Source: Candidatus Aalborgicola danicus (lineage in GTDB: Bacteria; Pseudomonadota; Gammaproteobacteria; Burkholderiales; Burkholderiaceae_C). From it: a stretch of DNA of 64,000 bases. The stretch is taken from positions 434,001 through 498,000 of the forward strand of contig JADJBC010000002.1 of NCBI GenBank assembly GCA_016703945.1. Reading direction: 5' to 3'. The stretch's first letter is position 1. The number at the start of each line of letters is the position of its first letter. The position numbers and the translations under genes are program-made. The notes below the pieces were generated by a model, which saw only the letters and a program-made list of their open reading frames with translations, was not told the DNA's origin and did not search any database. Shown in pieces: positions 59,926 to 64,000 of this stretch.

Positions 59926-62423
59926 GTGGGATCTGCGCGAAACAAACTGGCAAATGCGCGGTCGGCTCCCAACATATGTCCGGCCACCAGCTCAGAGAGC
60001 AGAAATCCGATCAAGCCATCCGCTCCATCCGCACCGGTGGCGTGTGTTGCCACATGAAGCTGACGCGCACGCTCAAGAAGCCTGCGGTGTAGTTGTGCGT
60101 GCGCTTCCAGATCAGCGTAGCCGTAGGCCCGCAAGATGGCCTCTTCGTTGGCAAAATGCTCCGTCACATGGGTTAACAGCGTTTCAAATGCCTGTTCAAA
60201 CTCCACAGGCTTCGACTCACGAATCGCTGCGGCATCCAGCAGTTGGTTTGCCAGGTCAAATAATGCTTCATGTTCCTGGTCAATCTCCGGGTGACCACTG
60301 GCAAATGCTGGTTTCCACCGCAAGTGAACGTTCAGCACTCTGCCTGCGTGATCGGCAGTGGGACTTTGATCGGTCGCCGGAGGCTGCCAAACTTGAACCG
60401 CGTTGCGCCCGCCCTTTTTTGCCTTGTACATGGCCTCGTCACCAAAGCGCATCAGTGTTTCTTCAGAGTCCCCATGGTCTGGGTAAATCGCAACGCCAAT
60501 GCTGGACGAAATCTGCAAAACCGCACCCTTGGGTGTCACAAAATCCTGCTCCAGCCGGTTTCTGACTTTTTCGGCAACGATAAGGGCTGAATCCACGATT
60601 TGCAGGTCAGGCAACAGAACAACGAACTCATCTCCGCCCATGCGTGCGGCCGTGTCAGACTCCCGCACGCAACTCTGAATCCGCTGGGCCACGGCTTGCA
60701 ACAACCAATCTCCCACTTCGTGACCGAGTTCGTCATTGATCGGTTTGAACCGGTCCAGGTCAATAAACAACAGTGCCAGCCGGGATTTGTTGCGCCGCGC
60801 ACGCGCCAAAAGCTGCGTCAATCGTTCCTGCGCCAGACGGCGGTTGGGCAATTTGGTCAGCGTGTCATAAGACGCCAGATCGCGCACCTGCCGCTCCATC
60901 TCCATTCGCGCGGTAATGTCTTCGAGTGAGACTACTGCACCTTTGAACAGCGCACCTTTGAAGGGAGTCACACTCATGCTGCGCCAGCGCAGTGGTGCCG
61001 GTGCCAGTGGCGATGCCGATGCCGATGCCGATGCCGATGCCAGAACGGAATACTCCAGAAGAAAGTGGGGTAACTGCCCCTCCAGCACAGCGCGAACCCC
61101 GTCCTGGGCGGTCATGCCATGGCCGAGGGTCGTGTCGACCGGCAGACCTTCACAGGCAGCGAAAAAGTTGGCACCCAATTCGGTGGCAGTGGATCCGGGC
61201 TGTGTATTGAACTCACTTGAAAACAGCGTCCAGGTGTCGTTGATGGACAAGATGAGACCATCGTGGTCAAGTACGGCGATGGCCGAGGTCACGGAATTGA
61301 GCACCGCCTGTTTGAACAATTCACTTTCGTGCGCCGCTTTCTTCTGCTGCGCCACGGCCTCCAGCAAGCGGTTGAAGCCACCGACCAATTGGCCCACCTC
61401 GTCGTGCCTCACCACCGGTAGCGCTTGCGGAGCCTGGTTCCTTCGCACAAACCCGTCCAGCATCTTCGCCGCCGCCGTCATGGGAGACAGTTGCCAGCGC
61501 AGCATCAACCAGATCAAGATCAGTGAGATCGTGACCAGCCCCAAAGCAGTGACACGCCCGCCAGGTTTGATGGCTTCTATCAACGCAAACACTTCATCAG
61601 GGGTCAAAGTGACCGATGCGTACCAGTGCGCCATCGGAATCTGCTCAATGCTGACCAGCACTTCGACGCCATGCGGATTCACAACCCGCGCCGTCCCTTC
61701 GAAACCGTCCACGAAACGATCAATCCATGGAATAACACCGCGGGCGGGCAAAGTTTCAAACACCCGCGACGTGTCCGAAGTCGCGATGATCAGCCGTTGC
61801 GCCGCCTCAATCAGGAAAAAGTTTCCGCTCTTGCCATAACGGTGCGATGCCAAAGCGGACACAAAGTTGGGCTGATCCAGGCGTATGGAGCCAACCGCGG
61901 CACCGATGACGGCACCACCGGAATCACGAATGGGCGCATACATGGAAAAAACGGCGGTTTTCGGATCCGAAAGCAGGGTCATCCGACCAATTCGGGGCTG
62001 ACCGTCTTGAAGAAGTTGTGTCAGATCCTGCACCACTACCGCGCGATCAAGAACGGCACCGTGGGACGCCAGACGCTCAGCCTGCGCACTCCAAATGGAG
62101 ACGCCGGCGTTGAATTGCATGTCAAGCAACGCGCGCTCCTGTAAAGAGACTTGCAAGCCGCCAGGGTCCTTCAACTGTGTCGGAGCAACATCTGCGGCCA
62201 CCGCCGAAAGCAATTCCAGTCTATTTTGTAAGCCCCGAGTGACTTCTGCGCCAAGCAGCTTCAACGCCGAACGTTGTTGCGCGCCGGTATACAACATCAA
62301 CTCGTCACGCAGCAAGCTCTTGACATAACTCGAAAGTGCCAGGAATCCGAGCACAACGATCACAAGTGTCAATAAGGTGACGCGGGACTTGAGCGACTGG
62401 GGCAGCAAGCGCTGTAGAAGCAT
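59922..62423 (-). CDS. sensor diguanylate cyclase with C-terminal bacteriohemerythrin
   Basis: An 833-residue membrane sensor. Order: helix (LLTLVIVVLGFLALSSYVKS), dCache periplasmic domain of about 35-285, second helix (VTALGLVTISLILIWLMLR), HAMP region, PAS domain of about 365-500, GGDEF domain of about 510-680 with an intact active site (ARMGGDEFVVLLPD) and FIDLDRFKPINDELGHEVGD, then bacteriohemerythrin of about 695-830 with iron ligands in HPEIDQEHEALFDLANQ, HVTEHFANEEAILRAYGY and LEAHAQLHRRLLER. It should make c-di-GMP under control of an exported-domain ligand and of oxygen. Its end overlaps the FNR-type gene by four bases, convergently. Confidence 0.93.
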   Translation of the reverse strand: MLLQRLLPQSLKSRVTLLTLVIVVLGFLALSSYVKSLLRDELMLYTGAQQRSALKLLGAEVTRGLQNRLELLSAVAADVAPTQLKDPGGLQVSLQERALLDMQFNAGVSIWSAQAERLASHGAVLDRAVVVQDLTQLLQDGQPRIGRMTLLSDPKTAVFSMYAPIRDSGGAVIGAAVGSIRLDQPNFVSALASHRYGKSGNFFLIEAAQRLIIATSDTSRVFETLPARGVIPWIDRFVDGFEGTARVVNPHGVEVLVSIEQIPMAHWYASVTLTPDEVFALIEAIKPGGRVTALGLVTISLILIWLMLRWQLSPMTAAAKMLDGFVRRNQAPQALPVVRHDEVGQLVGGFNRLLEAVAQQKKAAHESELFKQAVLNSVTSAIAVLDHDGLILSINDTWTLFSSEFNTQPGSTATELGANFFAACEGLPVDTTLGHGMTAQDGVRAVLEGQLPHFLLEYSVLASASASASASPLAPAPLRWRSMSVTPFKGALFKGAVVSLEDITARMEMERQVRDLASYDTLTKLPNRRLAQERLTQLLARARRNKSRLALLFIDLDRFKPINDELGHEVGDWLLQAVAQRIQSCVRESDTAARMGGDEFVVLLPDLQIVDSALIVAEKVRNRLEQDFVTPKGAVLQISSSIGVAIYPDHGDSEETLMRFGDEAMYKAKKGGRNAVQVWQPPATDQSPTADHAGRVLNVHLRWKPAFASGHPEIDQEHEALFDLANQLLDAAAIRESKPVEFEQAFETLLTHVTEHFANEEAILRAYGYADLEAHAQLHRRLLERARQLHVATHATGADGADGLIGFLLSELVAGHMLGADRAFASLFRADPT
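61012..61041 (+). repeat. five tandem GATGCC hexamers in the diguanylate cyclase gene
   Basis: GATGCC repeated five times without interruption. On the coding strand it encodes ASASASASAS within the PAS domain, between predicted strands. Being a hexamer it changes length without changing frame. Confidence 0.85.
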
Positions 62424-62612
62424 GCGATCTGGGTTGATGAAGAGGATGAACGCCTCATGTTACTGTAGGTCTTTGCGGATTCCGTGTGCAAGCACACAGT
62501 TCAGCGGCGGGCGTTGAACATGCCACGCCGCGAAAACGCTGATGGCGCACGGGCGGTGCTCCCGGGCACCTGCAACAGGAACCCGTTTGGCGACGCTGGC
62601 TAAACCGGAGGT

Positions 62613-64000
62613 CTACTGCCGGTAATAGGCTGGCAAGGCCCGCAGGTACTTGGGCAGGTTGGGGTTTTTCATCAGCCGCGAAAAAACTCGGGGTCTTCGT
62701 TGGTGGTCAATGCACTCAGGCGGGTGCGCTCAAACGGCAGACCAAAACGGCAAGCCAACAGTTTTTTTGCATCAGCAGCACTTACCGTCCCGGTGGGCGC
62801 AGGCAGGCTGCATTGTTCATAGTCCTTGGCCAATTGTTCCGGCGTCAGCTTGGCTGCCAGCTGGGCCGTATCAAACTTCAGACCCTGCTGAATGCGCGAG
62901 CGGGTTTCGGTCACCCCCATCGAGGCCAGACTGGTGGACGGGCAATTGGGTGTCATGGCCTTGGTGCGGCGGGCCTTTTTGAAAGTTGAGGTGATCTCGG
63001 TATCGTCTGATGCACCGCGCGCCAGCGTGAGCCAGTTGACGTCGCCATACAAAGGTTCACCGCGCACCGCCACCAGCTGGATGTTGTCTTCAATGGTCTG
63101 GATCAGGTTGCGGTACGGGTCTGCATGGCGCTCGTCGACCACCAGCACGTCGGCCAGGTAACCTTCGGCAATCTGCCCCAGCTTTTGACCCCAGCCCATG
63201 GCCTCGGCCGGTTTGCGCGTGACCATTTCAACCAGTTCACGGTCGCTGAAAAGTCCTTTCAACGCATGTTTATTCACCAGATCCGCCACCTTGAGTTCAC
63301 CCAGGCTGGACTTGCTGCCCGAGGGCGCCCAGTCGGGTGCCAGGCTGATGGACAGACCGGCGCGTTTGGCTGCCTCCACATTGGCCGTTTTGCCATACAG
63401 CATGAAGTTGGACAAGGGCGACCAGACCAGCTTGGCGCCCGCTACCGCCATTTCCTTCAGTTGGGGTTCGGTCAGGCCCACGCCGTGGATAGCAATCAAC
63501 TCCGGCCCCAGCAGGTTGCTGTCCCGCAGCGCATAAAACTCGGTCGCCATACGTGTCGAGGGCCCCTCCGCCAGGTGCACCACCAGCATACCTTTGGCGC
63601 GTTCGGACTGCATGGCCGCCCATTCCTTGGAGCTGCGCCCGATGTCAACCCGACTGCTGGCCATGCGCGACTCGACTGGCGAGTTCTCGATGTTGCGCAC
63701 TAGGCACTCTTCTTTGGAATAGGCCAGGTTGATACGCCCGCCTTGAAGCGTGGTGGTGCCACCGGCCAGCGCCTTGTATTCACCATAACGGCCAATCTCT
63801 ATCCCCAAATCCAGGTAGTGGGGGCGCGTCAAGACCTCTTGCGGGTAGGTAATGCGTTTGTTGTAGACATCGTCGTACCAGCGCCACTCGTAACGATCGC
63901 GGTACTTGCGGTTAATCGGCAGCAACGGGTAAATGGCGTATTCGGGGTGGTTGTGCAGGTCGATGATGCCGGGGTAAATCACGCCTTTGCTGTCCACCAC
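62613..64000 (-). CDS. amidohydrolase-family protein, partial, with frameshifted C-terminus
   Basis: A metal-dependent hydrolase of the amidohydrolase superfamily, cut by the window end on its N-terminal side. Visible: YPGIIDLHNHPEYAIYPLLP with the HxH metal motif, GGTTTLQGG, LIAIHGVGLTEPQLKEMAVA with the later histidine, LVWSPLSNFMLYGKT, ISLAPDWAPSGSKSSLGELK with the aspartate, and VTRKPAEAMGWGQKLGQIAE. The frame stops at 62672 (EDPEFFRG), but the adjoining frame continues RLMKNPNLPKYLRALPAYYR to 62613, as if one T were missing from the T6 run near 62680. The 189 bases between it and the cyclase gene show nothing else. Confidence 0.85.

Noticed and set aside
1..64000. tRNA, rRNA or riboswitch genes
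   Set aside because: I looked for cloverleaf-like CCA ends and GTTCRANNC motifs and for known riboswitch cores and saw none that held up; a covariance-model scan would settle it.

Overview
The window is GC-rich chromosomal DNA from a betaproteobacterium, most likely a Comamonadaceae member of the Rhodoferax/Polaromonas type. That assignment is inference from gene order (FKBP-grpE-dnaK-dnaJ, etfBA with an acyl-CoA dehydrogenase, MoxR-DUF58-TgpA), from protein style, and from short dispersed repeats that resemble those I associate with this family. No rRNA, tRNA or CRISPR array was found.

Bases 1-31000 are mostly housekeeping. They hold the end of aroE, an HxlR regulator, an FKBP isomerase, a heat-shock block (grpE-dnaK-dnaJ) behind a near-perfect sigma-32 promoter, and a beta-CASP hydrolase. 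Next come trhO with a coupled glutathione transferase, a divergent TetR/SDR versus HCCA-isomerase pair around palindromic operators, a GNAT acetyltransferase, an EamA exporter and an Lrp regulator. A small accessory patch follows: a nitronate monooxygenase remnant beside a Phd/VapC toxin-antitoxin pair, then a periplasmic ATP-dependent DNA ligase and a periplasmic rhodanese. After it come the intact nitronate monooxygenase, the acd-etfAB fatty-acid block (acd frameshifted), an MscS channel with a histone-deacetylase-like hydrolase, and an overlapping MoxR-DUF58-TgpA-MltB-SPOR envelope operon.

Bases 31000-40000 carry the alpha-E / circularly permuted ATP-grasp / transglutaminase-DUF2126 set of a predicted peptide-ligation system, with comEC lodged between its halves.

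Bases 40000-54400 are accessory. Short, often broken genes (P450, hotdog thioesterase, cupin, winged-helix/TPR regulator, Bug-type binding protein, orphan membrane proteins, DUF1877, VOC) are separated by copies of a 100-265 bp repeat (R4). A dead IS4-family element still has matching inverted repeats and a near-perfect target duplication.

Bases 54400-64000 contain a BamE-like lipoprotein divergent from a tightly coupled five-gene operon. It encodes two PstS-like binding proteins, a membrane-anchored TAXI binding protein, a lipoprotein and an FNR-type regulator, with no permease. Convergent to it is a large sensor diguanylate cyclase ending in a bacteriohemerythrin domain. This is the best candidate here for an undescribed sensory system. 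The window closes inside an amidohydrolase gene.

Four dispersed repeat families (called R1-R4 here) run through the window. R1 and R2 copies lie inside coding sequences, in the same reading frame in unrelated proteins; one R1 copy supplies the signal-peptide core of MltB. At least six genes carry apparent frameshifts, which may be real decay or residual sequencing indels.
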